Origin: Acidimicrobiaceae bacterium
GTDB taxonomy: Bacteria; Actinomycetota; Acidimicrobiia; Acidimicrobiales; RAAP-2
Direction of reading: 5' to 3'
DNA: 64,000 nt
Assembly: GCA_003152015.1 (NCBI GenBank)
Contig: PLZF01000043.1
Location: forward strand, 1 to 64,000
This document shows, in pieces, positions 32,610 to 41,102 of the stretch. The notes under the pieces were generated by a model. It was not told the DNA's origin. It made no database searches and saw only the letters and a program-made list of their open reading frames with translations. The position numbers and the translations under genes are program-made. The number at the start of each line of letters is the position of its first letter. Within the stretch, counting starts at the first letter, position 1.

Positions 32610-33965
32610 CTACAGCGGCCCGATGGTGTGCTTTCGCCCGGGCAGGTGCTCTCGTGACGACTCCAGGGCGTCGAGGGCCCGGGCTACCACCGACCGGGTA
32701 TCGGCAGGGTCGATGACCTCGTCGACGAACCCCCGCTCGGCCGCTTCCCACGGGGTGAGGAATCGCTCGGTGTACTCGGCTTGGAGCTCGGCTCGCTGCT
32801 CGGGTGCCGCCCGGCGGTGGAGGATCTGTACGGCACCCTGGGCTCCCATCACCGCGATCTCCGCACACGGCCAGGCGAAACACAGATCGTTACCCAACCC
32901 GCGGGAGTCCATCACGATGTAGGCCCCGCCGAAGGCTTTGCGGAGGATCACGCAGACCCGGGGCACGGTGGCTTCGGCGTAGGCAAAGGCGAGCTCGGCA
33001 CCGTGGCGGATCATCCCTCTCCACTCGAGGTCCTTACCCGGCAGAAACCCCGGCGTGTCCACCAGTGTCACCAGGGACAGATTGAAGGCATCGCAGAACC
33101 TCACGAACTTCGCCCCCTTTTGGGAAGCGGCGATGTCGAGGGTTCCGGCCAGCGCTTGGGGTTGGTTGGCGATGAAGCCCACCGATCGACCACCGATTCT
33201 CCCGATGGCGGTGACCAACTGGGGCGACCACCGTGACCACAGTTCGGTCACATCGTGATCGTCAGCCAGGGCGGCGGCCACGTTCCGGACGTCATATGAG
33301 CTCGTTGTCCGCGAGGGGATCACTTCGCGCAGGGCGGGAACCGCCCGGTCTGTCGGATCGTCGAGCGGGCCCAGTGGGGCCACCTCGTCGGCGTTGGCCG
33401 GGAGGAGGCTGAGCAAGTTGTGGACGTGGGCCATGGCGTCGTCCTCGGTGTCGGCCTCGATGGCGCACAGCCCACTGGAACGGGCATGCATGGCGGTGCC
33501 CCCCAACTGGCGGAGCCCCAAGCGCACCCCGGTGAACTCTTCGACCATGGCCGGCCCGGACACGAAGGCAAAGGCCTCCGATGTCATCACTACGATGTCG
33601 GCGATCCCCAACAGGAGTGCCGGGCCCGAAATAGCCGGCCCGGTCACCACCGCGATGATCGGCACCATTCCCGAACATGCGGCGATGGCCCGTGCGCCCT
33701 GTCCCCAGCCGTGGAGCGAGTCGATCCCTTCGGAGACGTCAGCCCCGCTGGATGCGAGAACCAGCACCAGCGGGATCCGAAGGCTCAGCGCCGTATCCGC
33801 TCCTTCTTTGATAGTGATGCCGTCCTCCAACGAGAGTGCTCCCCGGCGCAGAGCCGACACCGATCGGACAACGATGGCAGGACCATTGCCCAACTCTTCG
33901 ATGCCGGCTTTGACAGTTCCTCTCACCAGGGCGCGGAGAGCGGGAGCGGGAGCGGCGGTGGGCAC
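32610..33965 (-). CDS. Acyl-CoA carboxylase carboxyltransferase subunit-like protein (AccD/PccB family)
   Basis: 451 residues with two crotonase-like halves. The N-terminal half includes IPLVLVLASSGADVSEGIDSLHGWGQGARA; the C-terminal half has GRSVGFIANQPQALAGTLDI, LVDTPGFLPGKDLEWRGMIR and KAFGGAYIVMDSRGLGNDLCFAWP, the carboxybiotin and acyl-CoA site region. It is shorter than typical PccB proteins (around 520) because the first 60 or so residues are lacking, and the N-half is divergent. It may act on an unusual acyl-CoA or with a separate partner; no biotin carboxylase gene is nearby. GTG start at 33965. Confidence 0.82.
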   Translation of the reverse strand: MPTAAPAPALRALVRGTVKAGIEELGNGPAIVVRSVSALRRGALSLEDGITIKEGADTALSLRIPLVLVLASSGADVSEGIDSLHGWGQGARAIAACSGMVPIIAVVTGPAISGPALLLGIADIVVMTSEAFAFVSGPAMVEEFTGVRLGLRQLGGTAMHARSSGLCAIEADTEDDAMAHVHNLLSLLPANADEVAPLGPLDDPTDRAVPALREVIPSRTTSSYDVRNVAAALADDHDVTELWSRWSPQLVTAIGRIGGRSVGFIANQPQALAGTLDIAASQKGAKFVRFCDAFNLSLVTLVDTPGFLPGKDLEWRGMIRHGAELAFAYAEATVPRVCVILRKAFGGAYIVMDSRGLGNDLCFAWPCAEIAVMGAQGAVQILHRRAAPEQRAELQAEYTERFLTPWEAAERGFVDEVIDPADTRSVVARALDALESSREHLPGRKHTIGPL

Positions 33966-34016
33966 TAACCCATGCTACGGACATGGGATGGACTGTGCTG
34001 CGATTGGGGCAAGGCT

Positions 34017-34328
34017 TTATTGATCGGTGTCATCGGGCGGCGGAGAGGTGGGATCGCGGTCGTGCTTGGCGTTCCGCTCACTGCGGCGCGCCGCCCGCTC
34101 CAACTGCCGTTCCACGTCGGCCAGGTCGGCCAAAGGCCAGGTGAGCATCACCGCCGCAGCCGCCCCTGCACCCGCCAATGCCAGCATCTGCCTGGGTGTC
34201 CACGGCGTGGCCTCTTCGTTTCGGCGCCTCACATGCCGGTGGCCGCCGACGATGGCGAGGGCGGCCAACCACAACACTGCCCACGCTGCAAGGAGTGGTT
34301 CCCAGGCATAGGGGTGGCCGGGGTTCAT
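34017..34328 (-). CDS. Small two-helix membrane protein of unknown function
   Basis: 103 residues from ATG at 34328. There are two hydrophobic helices (PLLAAWAVLWLAALAIVGG; MLALAGAGAAAAVMLTWPLADLA) separated by an Arg/Glu-rich loop, then a highly charged tail (RQLERAARRSERNAKHDRDP). The first part resembles the beginning of CtaG-type cytochrome oxidase assembly proteins, and the charged tail starts where the third CtaG helix would be. It may be a truncated derivative or an independent small protein. Its start codon lies at the edge of a 34-bp tandem repeat. Confidence 0.5.
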   Translation of the reverse strand: MNPGHPYAWEPLLAAWAVLWLAALAIVGGHRHVRRRNEEATPWTPRQMLALAGAGAAAAVMLTWPLADLADVERQLERAARRSERNAKHDRDPTSPPPDDTDQ

Positions 34329-34401
34329 GGGCCCACTTCCACATAGGGGTGGCACCGGGCGTGGGCCCACTTCCACATAGGGGTGGCACCGGGCGTGGGC
34401 C
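34328..34401. repeat. 34-bp tandem repeat, two copies plus a stub
   Basis: The unit TGGGCCCACTTCCACATAGG continuing GGTGGCACCGGGCG occurs at 34328-34361 and 34362-34395 without mismatch; a third copy begins (TGGGCC). It fills the space between a minus-strand small gene and pafB, so it doubles whatever promoter or operator sequence it contains. Confidence 0.9.
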
Positions 34402-34418
34402 GCCCTAGATTGGCGACG

Positions 34419-35384
34419 ATGGCACGTCTCGATCGGCTCGAACGAGTGACCGACCTGTTGTTGGTATTGCTCGATACCCCCCGCCCGCTGAGCCTCCGAG
34501 AGATTGCCGATCGGGTGCCGGGCTACCCCGAAGGCCACGCCGCCCGGCGTCAGGCTTTCGAACGCGACAAGCGCCTGTTGCGCGACGAAGGCGTGCCGGT
34601 GCTGGCCGAAGCGCTGGAGGGGCACGACCAGGTGGGCTACCGGGCCGACCCCGATGCTTACTTTCTGCCTGACCTGGGCCTCGACCAGGACGAGCAGGCT
34701 GCGCTCAACCTGGCCGTCGCCGGCGTCCATCTCGGCGAGCCTAGCGGCCGAACCGCCCTTTCCAAATTGGGCGCCACCGGGGAGCCCCCGCTTCTCGGTG
34801 CCCCTTCGATGCCGGTGGTCGATCTGCCGTCGATGACCGAACTACCGGCCCTCCCCGTGCTGTTCGACGCGGTGCGCCAATCGGCCACCGTCAGTTTTCT
34901 GTATCGCGGCAATGCCCGACACGTCGATGTGGGCGCCATCCGCTTCCGCCGGGGGTACTGGTACATGGTGGGATTCGACCGCGACCGGGGTGACGCCCGT
35001 ACGTTCCGTGTGGACCGGGTGGAGTCACTGCCCGAGGTGGGACCACCCTCCTCGGGCCAACTACCCGACGGGTTCGACCCCGCGAATACCTTTTCGGTCG
35101 ACCCATGGAAGTTCGGTAGTGGCGAGGAGACCGACGCCGACGTGCTGGTCGACGCGGCTGAAGCTGGACGGGTCATCGGTGAGTTGGGTGAAGGAGCAGT
35201 GGTCGAGCGACGGGACGACGGGACGGTGGTGGTGAGGTTGGCGGTTACCGACCAGCAAGCGCTGGTGACCTGGGTGCTCGATTGGTTGGATCACGCCGAG
35301 GTGCTGGGGCCACCCGAGGTGAGAATGGCGGTCGTCGATCGGCTGACCTCGATCATCGACACCGGTGGATCGGTCAGCTCATGA
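34419..35384 (+). CDS. pafB: WYL-domain transcriptional regulator PafB
   Basis: 321 residues. The N-terminal winged helix (LERVTDLLLVLLDTPRPLSLREIADRVPGYP) is of the DeoR-like PafB kind. The WYL domain follows (VSFLYRGNARHVDVGAIRFRRGYWYMVGFDRD...RTFRVDRV) and then a WCX extension. PafB and PafC form a heterodimer that activates the LexA-independent DNA damage response in mycobacteria. The ATG at 34419 is just after the tandem repeat. The pafC start overlaps its stop (ATGA). The usual proteasome and tat neighbours are absent. Confidence 0.88.
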   Translation: MARLDRLERVTDLLLVLLDTPRPLSLREIADRVPGYPEGHAARRQAFERDKRLLRDEGVPVLAEALEGHDQVGYRADPDAYFLPDLGLDQDEQAALNLAVAGVHLGEPSGRTALSKLGATGEPPLLGAPSMPVVDLPSMTELPALPVLFDAVRQSATVSFLYRGNARHVDVGAIRFRRGYWYMVGFDRDRGDARTFRVDRVESLPEVGPPSSGQLPDGFDPANTFSVDPWKFGSGEETDADVLVDAAEAGRVIGELGEGAVVERRDDGTVVVRLAVTDQQALVTWVLDWLDHAEVLGPPEVRMAVVDRLTSIIDTGGSVSS

Positions 35385-36349
35385 GCATCCCCACAGACAC
35401 TGCCGGTCGACTGCGACAACTGCTGGCCATCCTGGCCTGGCTGGCCCAGGTGGGTGAGGCGCCGGTCGATGAGTTGGCCACCCGATTCGACCTGACACCC
35501 GAGGCCCTCGTCACCGAACTCGAGTTGGCCGCGTGTTGTGGGCTCCCCCCGTATACGCCCGACCAATTGATGGAGATAGTCGTCACCGACACCACCGTGT
35601 CGACCCGTCTCGGCAGCGCCCTGTCCCGGCCCCGGCGGTTGAGCCCGGTCGAGGGGTTCGCCCTGGCGGCATCGGCCCGTGGGCTGTTGGCCGTCCCGGG
35701 CAGTGACGAGGACGGTGCCCTCTCCCGTGCACTCGGGAAGCTCGAGACGGCACTGGGGGCTGAGCGCCTGGTCATCGACCTCGACACTCCGCCGATGCTG
35801 GCCGTCGTCAGTGATGCCGCCGCGGCGGGAGTAAGTCTGGAGATCCATTACTACTCGGCGTCGAGCGACCGTCAGAGTGAACGGGAGATCACCCCTTTGC
35901 GGGTCTTCGCCTCCGAGGGGCACTGGTACGTGGACGCCACTTGCGCCCAGGCCGGTGAAGTCCGCCGGTTCCGGATCGATCGGATCGATGCGGCCCGGGT
36001 CATCGAGGGGTCAAGTGGCGTCGGGGATCGCTCGGCGATGGACAGCGAGCCCACTGGGTTCGAAGCCTTCGTCCCCGGGCCGGATACCCGCCGGGTCCGA
36101 CTCTCCCTCGATCCCGCCTTGGCCTGGATGGTGGAGTCGATCCCCACCGTGGCCCCGGTCGAACGGGCGGACGACCGCCTGGTGGTGGAGGTGGTGGTGG
36201 GAGGGGATGCCTGGCTCGAGCGGTTACTGCTGCGCTTGGGAACCGGGGCCGCCGTGGTCGATCCCTCCGAGGACGCCGGCCTGGCCGCCGAGGCCGCCGC
36301 TCGCATTCTGCTCAGATATGGTCTGGATATCAAAAATAAAGAAAAATAA
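35381..36349 (+). CDS. pafC: WYL-domain transcriptional regulator PafC
   Basis: 322 residues, paralogous to PafB: a winged-helix part (LRQLLAILAWLAQVGEAPVDELATRFDL), the WYL domain (SLEIHYYSASSDRQSEREITPLRVFASEGHWYVDATC...RRFRIDRI) and a WCX C-terminus (WLERLLLRLGTGAAVVDPSE). It ends in an unusually lysine-rich DIKNKEK encoded by AT-rich DNA that continues for about 60 bp, marking an abrupt change of base composition before the relaxase gene. Confidence 0.88.
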   Translation: MSIPTDTAGRLRQLLAILAWLAQVGEAPVDELATRFDLTPEALVTELELAACCGLPPYTPDQLMEIVVTDTTVSTRLGSALSRPRRLSPVEGFALAASARGLLAVPGSDEDGALSRALGKLETALGAERLVIDLDTPPMLAVVSDAAAAGVSLEIHYYSASSDRQSEREITPLRVFASEGHWYVDATCAQAGEVRRFRIDRIDAARVIEGSSGVGDRSAMDSEPTGFEAFVPGPDTRRVRLSLDPALAWMVESIPTVAPVERADDRLVVEVVVGGDAWLERLLLRLGTGAAVVDPSEDAGLAAEAAARILLRYGLDIKNKEK

Positions 36350-36404
36350 CAAGATGGTATAGAAAGACTTGAACCAGTACGGTTCGGGACGTGAGAATCC
36401 CGCC

Positions 36405-37733
36405 GTGCTGAAGCTCCATGTCGTCCATGTGGGCCACCACGGGTACTACGTGGAGGGCCGCCAGTTTGGACACGGCGACGACTTCGATGTGGCCATCGAG
36501 TCCCCGGGGGCATGGACAGGGCCTGCGGCCCCGTCGCTCGGTCTCGGTGGGGTGGTCGATCCCGAGACCTTTGGACGGGTGATGGAGGGTTTCGACCCGG
36601 ATTCAGGACGCCGGCTCCGGCTGGGCCGGGGTGCTGCCAGCGTGGCCGGGTTCGATCTCACCTTCTGTGCCCCGAAGTCGGTGAGCCTGTTGGAGGCGCT
36701 GGCCCCCAGAGAGATCGCCACCGAAGTGGGCGCCGGCCACGATGCCGCCGTGGCCGAGGCCAGCGCCTATCTCTCCCGCACCGCGGTGGGGGTCCGTCGG
36801 GGAAGCGGCCGGTCACTGCAGCTTCTGCCATCGACCGGCATGGTGGCCGGCGGCTTCCGCCACCTGACCAGTCGGGCCCTCGATCCCCATCTGCATACCC
36901 ATGTGGTGGCGGCCAACCTGGCCCAAGGGGTCGATGGCACCTGGTCGGCGGCCGACGGCCGGCGGGTCTTCGCCCATGCTCGGGCGGCCGGGTCGATCTA
37001 TCAGGCGAGGCTCCGTTTCGAACTGTCGGACAGGCTGGGTGCTGCGTGGGAGGTCCGGCCTTCGGGGCTTGGCGATGTGGTGGGTGTCGACGGGGGACTG
37101 CGGCGGCTCTTCTCGCAGAGATCAGCAGACATCGAAGAGTTTGTTGCGGTTCGCCACGGAGGTGCCTCTGGCCGTCACCCCGGCGCCTTCTATGCCACCC
37201 GACCGGACAAGGACCTCACCCGATCCCTCGAGTCACTGGTCTCGTCGTGGAAAGGCCGCGCCGCGGACTTCGGGTTCGACCTTGGCGATCTCTCCCAGGT
37301 GGTGGGCCGGGGTGCTCAGTTGGGGCGAGAGGTGGGCGGCGGTGTTGATCCACAACGCATGGTCGACCGGCTGGAGGGAGCCGGACGACCCGAGGGTTCG
37401 ATGGCCCGCCGTGATCTGGTGGCGTTGGTGGCATCAACCTCACTGCGAGGAGCCACCGTGGCCGGCGTCGACTCCACGGTGGACCGCATCGTCACCTCAG
37501 TGGGGTCGAGAGCTGAAACAGATAAGGGTCGTGAGCCGAGGTGGCGGAGGGGGGATGTGTTGTCGGTGGCTCGCGAGCGGGGGAGTGAACTGACGGTTCG
37601 ATCCGAGCGGGAGGTCGCGCCCTCGGCTGCAGTCGATCGACGGGCCGGACGGGAAAGGGAGACGGCGCGCCACCTGGACCGCACCGGAGAGCGGCGTCGT
37701 GAGCGCGGCCGGGACCACGGACTGGGGCTGTGA
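36405..37733 (+). CDS. MobF (TrwC-like) conjugative relaxase, relaxase domain only
   Basis: 442 residues. YYVEGR near residue 14 supplies the catalytic tyrosines, FDLTFCAPKSVSLLEAL is the conserved central motif, and LDPHLHTHVVAANL contains the three metal-binding histidines. Such enzymes nick the transfer origin and pilot single-stranded DNA. TrwC/TraI proteins normally continue into a UvrD-like helicase; here the protein ends in a charged Arg/Glu-rich tail without it. I prefer GTG at 36405 over TTG at 36369, as homology begins with VLKLHVVHVGHHGYY. It converges on a coupling-protein gene. Confidence 0.85.
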   Translation: MLKLHVVHVGHHGYYVEGRQFGHGDDFDVAIESPGAWTGPAAPSLGLGGVVDPETFGRVMEGFDPDSGRRLRLGRGAASVAGFDLTFCAPKSVSLLEALAPREIATEVGAGHDAAVAEASAYLSRTAVGVRRGSGRSLQLLPSTGMVAGGFRHLTSRALDPHLHTHVVAANLAQGVDGTWSAADGRRVFAHARAAGSIYQARLRFELSDRLGAAWEVRPSGLGDVVGVDGGLRRLFSQRSADIEEFVAVRHGGASGRHPGAFYATRPDKDLTRSLESLVSSWKGRAADFGFDLGDLSQVVGRGAQLGREVGGGVDPQRMVDRLEGAGRPEGSMARRDLVALVASTSLRGATVAGVDSTVDRIVTSVGSRAETDKGREPRWRRGDVLSVARERGSELTVRSEREVAPSAAVDRRAGRERETARHLDRTGERRRERGRDHGLGL

Positions 37734-37753
37734 TGGTGATCTGTCTGTATCGG

Positions 37754-39226
37754 TTAGCGCTCGACGCCGTGGTCGGTCCGTCGGAGTTGTTGGCGGCGAT
37801 GGGCCCGCCCGGAATCGCTCAACATCTTCCACGGCTCCACCGAGTGGGCCGGTGCCAGCCGAACCCATGTCGGTTGATTCCGCTCATCGAAGGCCAGCGC
37901 CATGCCCGGCGATCCTCGGGTGATGAGGTCAGGGGGCAGTCGCCGACGCCACTGGGTGGAGGCCGACTCGCCCGCGTGGGGACGGCCTCCGGTGACCATG
38001 TCGGAGAAAGGATGACCCGAGGGAGCCCGTCCCGAGGACACCGACCGGGTGGTGATCTCTTCGTCACCGGCCAAGGTGGAGAGCGCCTCGAGTGTCCGCA
38101 CGTCTCCGATGCCGGGCAGCACCACAGTGGTGCCGAACAGCGAAGGAAATCCGTCGGCCTCATCGGGCCAACGCTGCCGGGCCTGGGAGAGATCCTGCAG
38201 GCTGGCCAATGTCACCACCCCCTGTCCACCGCCTTCGCTGATCATCGACGGCAGGTTGGGAAGGGGGGCGATGTTGGTCACCTCGTCGAGCGCCAGCAGC
38301 ACCGGCGGATTCGGTCGAGCCTCGCCGACGGCCGGCTCGGAGGCACGTTGGTAGGCCGCGGTGCGCACGTCTTCGACCAGTCCGACCACCATGGGAGCGA
38401 CAAGGGCCTGACGATGAGCCGGGGCACAGATGAAGATGGTGTCAGCCGAGTCCACGAAGTGGATGGCATCGAAATCAGGGTCGGCGGTGACCGCCAGTGC
38501 CCGTTCGGTCCGGAAACCGGTAAGGGCACCCGACGCGGTGGACCAGATGCCACTCAGCTCCCGTTCATCGGTGGCGGCCATGCCTTCCAGGGCGTTGGTG
38601 GCCAGTTCTGCGATCCCTCCGGGGGTGCCGGCCAGGATTGTCTGGGCCGGAAGCGATTTTCGACGGTCCACCCAGGTCAGGACGGTCCGCATATCGGCTC
38701 CGTCGAGTGCCGCGGCGTAGAGAAGTGGTGCCAGCAACGCTTGTGCCCGCTCATTCCAGTGGGTGCCGTCGTTCCGCGCCGTCCCCCGTGATCCCGCCGC
38801 GGCGGCAACCTGCACCAGAGATCGGGCCGAGCCCATCGCCCCGTCCCACGTTCCACATGCCTGCAGCGGGGACCAACGCAGTGGTTCGAGATCTCCACTC
38901 GGGGTGGTCGAACCGGTGGGGTCGAAGAGAAGACATCTCCCCGATTGGGACCGTGCTGCCGCGGTGGCGTCGAGCACGTCCGGTTTGGTCGAGGTGGAGA
39001 CAACCGGACCGTTGGCGGCCAACACGTTCGGAATGATCAACGAAGATGTCTTTCCTGAGCGCGGTGGACCCAACATCATCACCGACATTTCGGGTGGGGC
39101 GAAGTACCAATCATCGCCGTCGTGTCCGAGATAGATGCCGAACTCGGCAGAGGCCGATGCTGCGCGCGCGGCGCGCAGGTACTTCGTTTCGCGCTGTTTA
39201 TCGGTCGAATGCGAAAAAAATGTCAT
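37754..39226 (-). CDS. Type IV coupling protein (TraD/VirD4-like ATPase)
   Basis: About 490 residues. Walker A PPRSGKTSSLIIPNVL is near residue 55, Walker B VLLALDEVTNIAPLPNLPSMISEGGGQG lies in the second half, with the conserved TLASLQDLSQARQRWP. It lacks the N-terminal membrane helices of VirD4, so it is probably a soluble form. Such ATPases feed relaxase-DNA complexes to a secretion channel. ATG at 39226 has AGGTGG two bases away; a GTG two codons upstream is possible. No channel (VirB/T4SS) genes are in the window. Confidence 0.88.
   Translation of the reverse strand: MTFFSHSTDKQRETKYLRAARAASASAEFGIYLGHDGDDWYFAPPEMSVMMLGPPRSGKTSSLIIPNVLAANGPVVSTSTKPDVLDATAAARSQSGRCLLFDPTGSTTPSGDLEPLRWSPLQACGTWDGAMGSARSLVQVAAAAGSRGTARNDGTHWNERAQALLAPLLYAAALDGADMRTVLTWVDRRKSLPAQTILAGTPGGIAELATNALEGMAATDERELSGIWSTASGALTGFRTERALAVTADPDFDAIHFVDSADTIFICAPAHRQALVAPMVVGLVEDVRTAAYQRASEPAVGEARPNPPVLLALDEVTNIAPLPNLPSMISEGGGQGVVTLASLQDLSQARQRWPDEADGFPSLFGTTVVLPGIGDVRTLEALSTLAGDEEITTRSVSSGRAPSGHPFSDMVTGGRPHAGESASTQWRRRLPPDLITRGSPGMALAFDERNQPTWVRLAPAHSVEPWKMLSDSGRAHRRQQLRRTDHGVER
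39160..39178. repeat. GC inverted repeat inside the start of the coupling protein gene
   Basis: CTGCGCGC, GCG, GCGCGCAG: perfect 8-bp arms. It lies in codons for the Ala/Arg-rich N-terminus of the coupling protein. Relaxase target sites often contain such hairpins, but alternating GC in coding DNA can also arise by codon choice. Confidence 0.4.
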
Positions 39227-39518
39227 ATCCACCTAGCGCCGCAATCGCGGTTGGCAATGCCTCGTTGTGTCGGCGAACGTCAAGTGTTCGCAACTCGACC
39301 GCGTGTCTCGCGTAGGTAAATAATCCTTGCAAACAAACAGGTTTTTGTCCATGGTCAATTGCGTGCGGCGTGTAGTGGCGCTGTTGACGTGCGAAGCCGT
39401 CGCCGAATGTGGCGTTCTCCGCGAAGCGCGGTCGCGCGTCAAAACACGCGAGGGTCCTTGATCTGAGCCCAAAAAACCATTTAGATATTTATGATTGCGT
39501 ATCGCTGAGGAGGTGATC

Positions 39519-40199
39519 GTGAACAAATCGCAACTAGTCCGAGCAGTCAGTGAGACAACATCGTTGGGTCGCCGAACTGTCGAGGATGTGGTTGATGCTT
39601 TGTTCGATTCGGTCGTCACCGCGGTTCAGTCTGGACAGAAGGTAACGGTGATTGGTTTCGGGACATTCAACCCGGCCACCCGTTCCGCTCGTTTGGGTCG
39701 AAATCCGCGGACCGGTGCAGCGGTACCAATCCCGGCGTCGAAAGGTGTCCGGTTCGCCACCAGTTCAGCGTTCAAATCCGCGTTGAACTCCAAGGAGGGA
39801 GCACCCATGGCAGTGAAGAAAGCTGCGAAGAAGGCAGTCCGTAAGGCTCCGGCCCGTAAGACCGCCGCAAAGAAGACAACCGCGAAGAAGGCAGTGAAGA
39901 AGGCTCCGGCCCGCAAGACTGCTGCAAAGAAGTCCGCGGCGAAGAAGGCAGTCCGTAAGGCTCCGGCCCGCAAGACCGCCGCTAAGAAGGCCACGGCCAA
40001 GAAGGCAGTGCGTAAGGCTCCGGCCCGTAAGACCGCCGCCAAGAAGACTGCCGCCAAGAAGGCAGTGCGCAAGGCTCCGGCCCGTAAGACCGCCGCCAAG
40101 AAGACTGCCGCCAAGAAGGCAGTGCGCAAGGCTCCGGCCCGTAAGGCGGCGGCCAGGAAGACTGCGAAAAAGGCCGTCCGCAAGACAGCCCGCAGGTAG
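39519..40199 (+). CDS. HU-family nucleoid protein with a long histone H1-like lysine/alanine tail
   Basis: 226 residues. Residues 1-95 are a complete HU domain: MNKSQLVRAVSETTSLGRRT, VTVIGFGTFNPATRSARLGR and NPRTGAAVPIPASKGVRF. Residues 97-226 are about six 19-residue repeats of the type AKKAVRKAPARKTAAKKTA, as in mycobacterial HupB and histone H1. It binds and compacts DNA and may bind RNA. GTG at 39519 has a perfect GAGGAGGTG site six bases upstream. An internal in-frame ATG at 39807 with its own AGGAGG eight bases upstream could yield the tail alone. It adjoins a coupling-protein gene in an AT-richer patch. Confidence 0.9.
   Translation: MNKSQLVRAVSETTSLGRRTVEDVVDALFDSVVTAVQSGQKVTVIGFGTFNPATRSARLGRNPRTGAAVPIPASKGVRFATSSAFKSALNSKEGAPMAVKKAAKKAVRKAPARKTAAKKTTAKKAVKKAPARKTAAKKSAAKKAVRKAPARKTAAKKATAKKAVRKAPARKTAAKKTAAKKAVRKAPARKTAAKKTAAKKAVRKAPARKAAARKTAKKAVRKTARR
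39822..40196 (+). repeat. 57-bp tandem repeats encoding the H1-like tail
   Basis: About six imperfect copies of a 57-base unit encode AKKAVRKAPARKTAAKKTA. The last full copies are nearly identical at the DNA level (AAGAAGGCAGTGCGCAAGGC recurs), so copy number could change by slippage or recombination. Confidence 0.85.
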
Positions 40200-40227
40200 T
40201 TGATCGACGGCTCTGCCGTCATCAGAT

Positions 40228-40264
40228 GACGAACAACAGGGGCCTGCGGGTCCCTGTTGTCGTC
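40228..40264. terminator. Hairpin between convergent HU-H1 and deacetylase genes
   Basis: GACGAACAACAGGG pairs with CCCTGTTGTCGTC around a short GCCTGCGGGT loop (one bulged A). It lies between two convergent genes and would serve both strands. Confidence 0.65.
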
Positions 40265-40265
40265 T

Positions 40266-41102
40266 CTACAGGTCGCCCATCAGGTGGAAGGCTTCGCCGA
40301 CCGGAAGGGTGGCCAGGGCGCCATGGGCGGCCAGCTGGTGATGCACCTTGGCCGCGAAGGATTCGACGTCGGCGTCCGGTGCTGGGTCATCTTGTCGACC
40401 CGAATCAATCCCCATGGTGGTGACTTGTTGGCTGGCGTGACACAGCAGGGCATCGATCTTCGCCGCCTCGAACCCGGCCGCATTTTCGACGTGGTTGGGC
40501 AGGTCTGCCTCCCACAGCAACAGAGACGTAGGCCGATGAGGGGCCGGGCCGATGTCGGGGAAGAAGTGGGGGTCTCGGGCGGCCACCAACGCGTCAAGGC
40601 TGAGGAAGCCGGCGTTGCGATGGTCGGGATGGAGTCGGTATCGCCTCCACGGGTCGTGAGCGAGCACCACGGCCGGACGGAGCGAACGGATGACACGGGC
40701 CACCTCTCGCCGCTCCTCCTCTCCGTTGCTGAGTTCGCCGTCCACCCTGCCCAGGAACAGCACCCGGTCGTCGGAGGACGGGCCTGACGCTGCCCCGTCG
40801 ATAACCGCGGCCGCGGCTCGACACTCAACCACTCGGGCCGCCACCAGGGCGGCCAGGTCTTCGTCGGGATCCCAACTTCCCTTGGACCCATCGGTCAGCA
40901 CCAGGTGATGTACCCGGCATCCGGCATCAGCCCACTTGGCCAGCGTGGCGCCGCACCCGAATTCGATGTCGTCGGGGTGCGCACCGATAGCCAAAGCACT
41001 TGACGGGATGGGGAGATTGACCGTCACCGGTCCATCGATGAGCAGGTCGCCCACCGGGAGTTCGCTCGGCTGTGACCATCGTTCGTCGTCGGGACGGTTC
41101 AT
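40266..41102 (-). CDS. PIG-L (LmbE-like) zinc-dependent N-deacetylase
   Basis: 278 residues. AIGAHPDDIEFGCGATLAKWADAG has the zinc ligands (AHPDD), and YRLHPDHRNAGFLSLDALVAA supplies the third His. The family includes MshB (mycothiol) and GlcNAc-PI deacetylases. The N-terminal 30 residues are an unusual extension before the catalytic core. The substrate is undetermined; mycothiol pathway partners are absent. It overlaps the cofC gene by four bases, so the two form an operon. Confidence 0.85.
   Translation of the reverse strand: MNRPDDERWSQPSELPVGDLLIDGPVTVNLPIPSSALAIGAHPDDIEFGCGATLAKWADAGCRVHHLVLTDGSKGSWDPDEDLAALVAARVVECRAAAAVIDGAASGPSSDDRVLFLGRVDGELSNGEEERREVARVIRSLRPAVVLAHDPWRRYRLHPDHRNAGFLSLDALVAARDPHFFPDIGPAPHRPTSLLLWEADLPNHVENAAGFEAAKIDALLCHASQQVTTMGIDSGRQDDPAPDADVESFAAKVHHQLAAHGALATLPVGEAFHLMGDL

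Noticed and set aside
39626-40222. 198-residue minus-strand frame rich in Ala/Phe/Leu opposite the HU-H1 repeats
   Set aside because: It is produced by translating the Lys/Ala repeat antisense; the hydrophobic repeats are a by-product.
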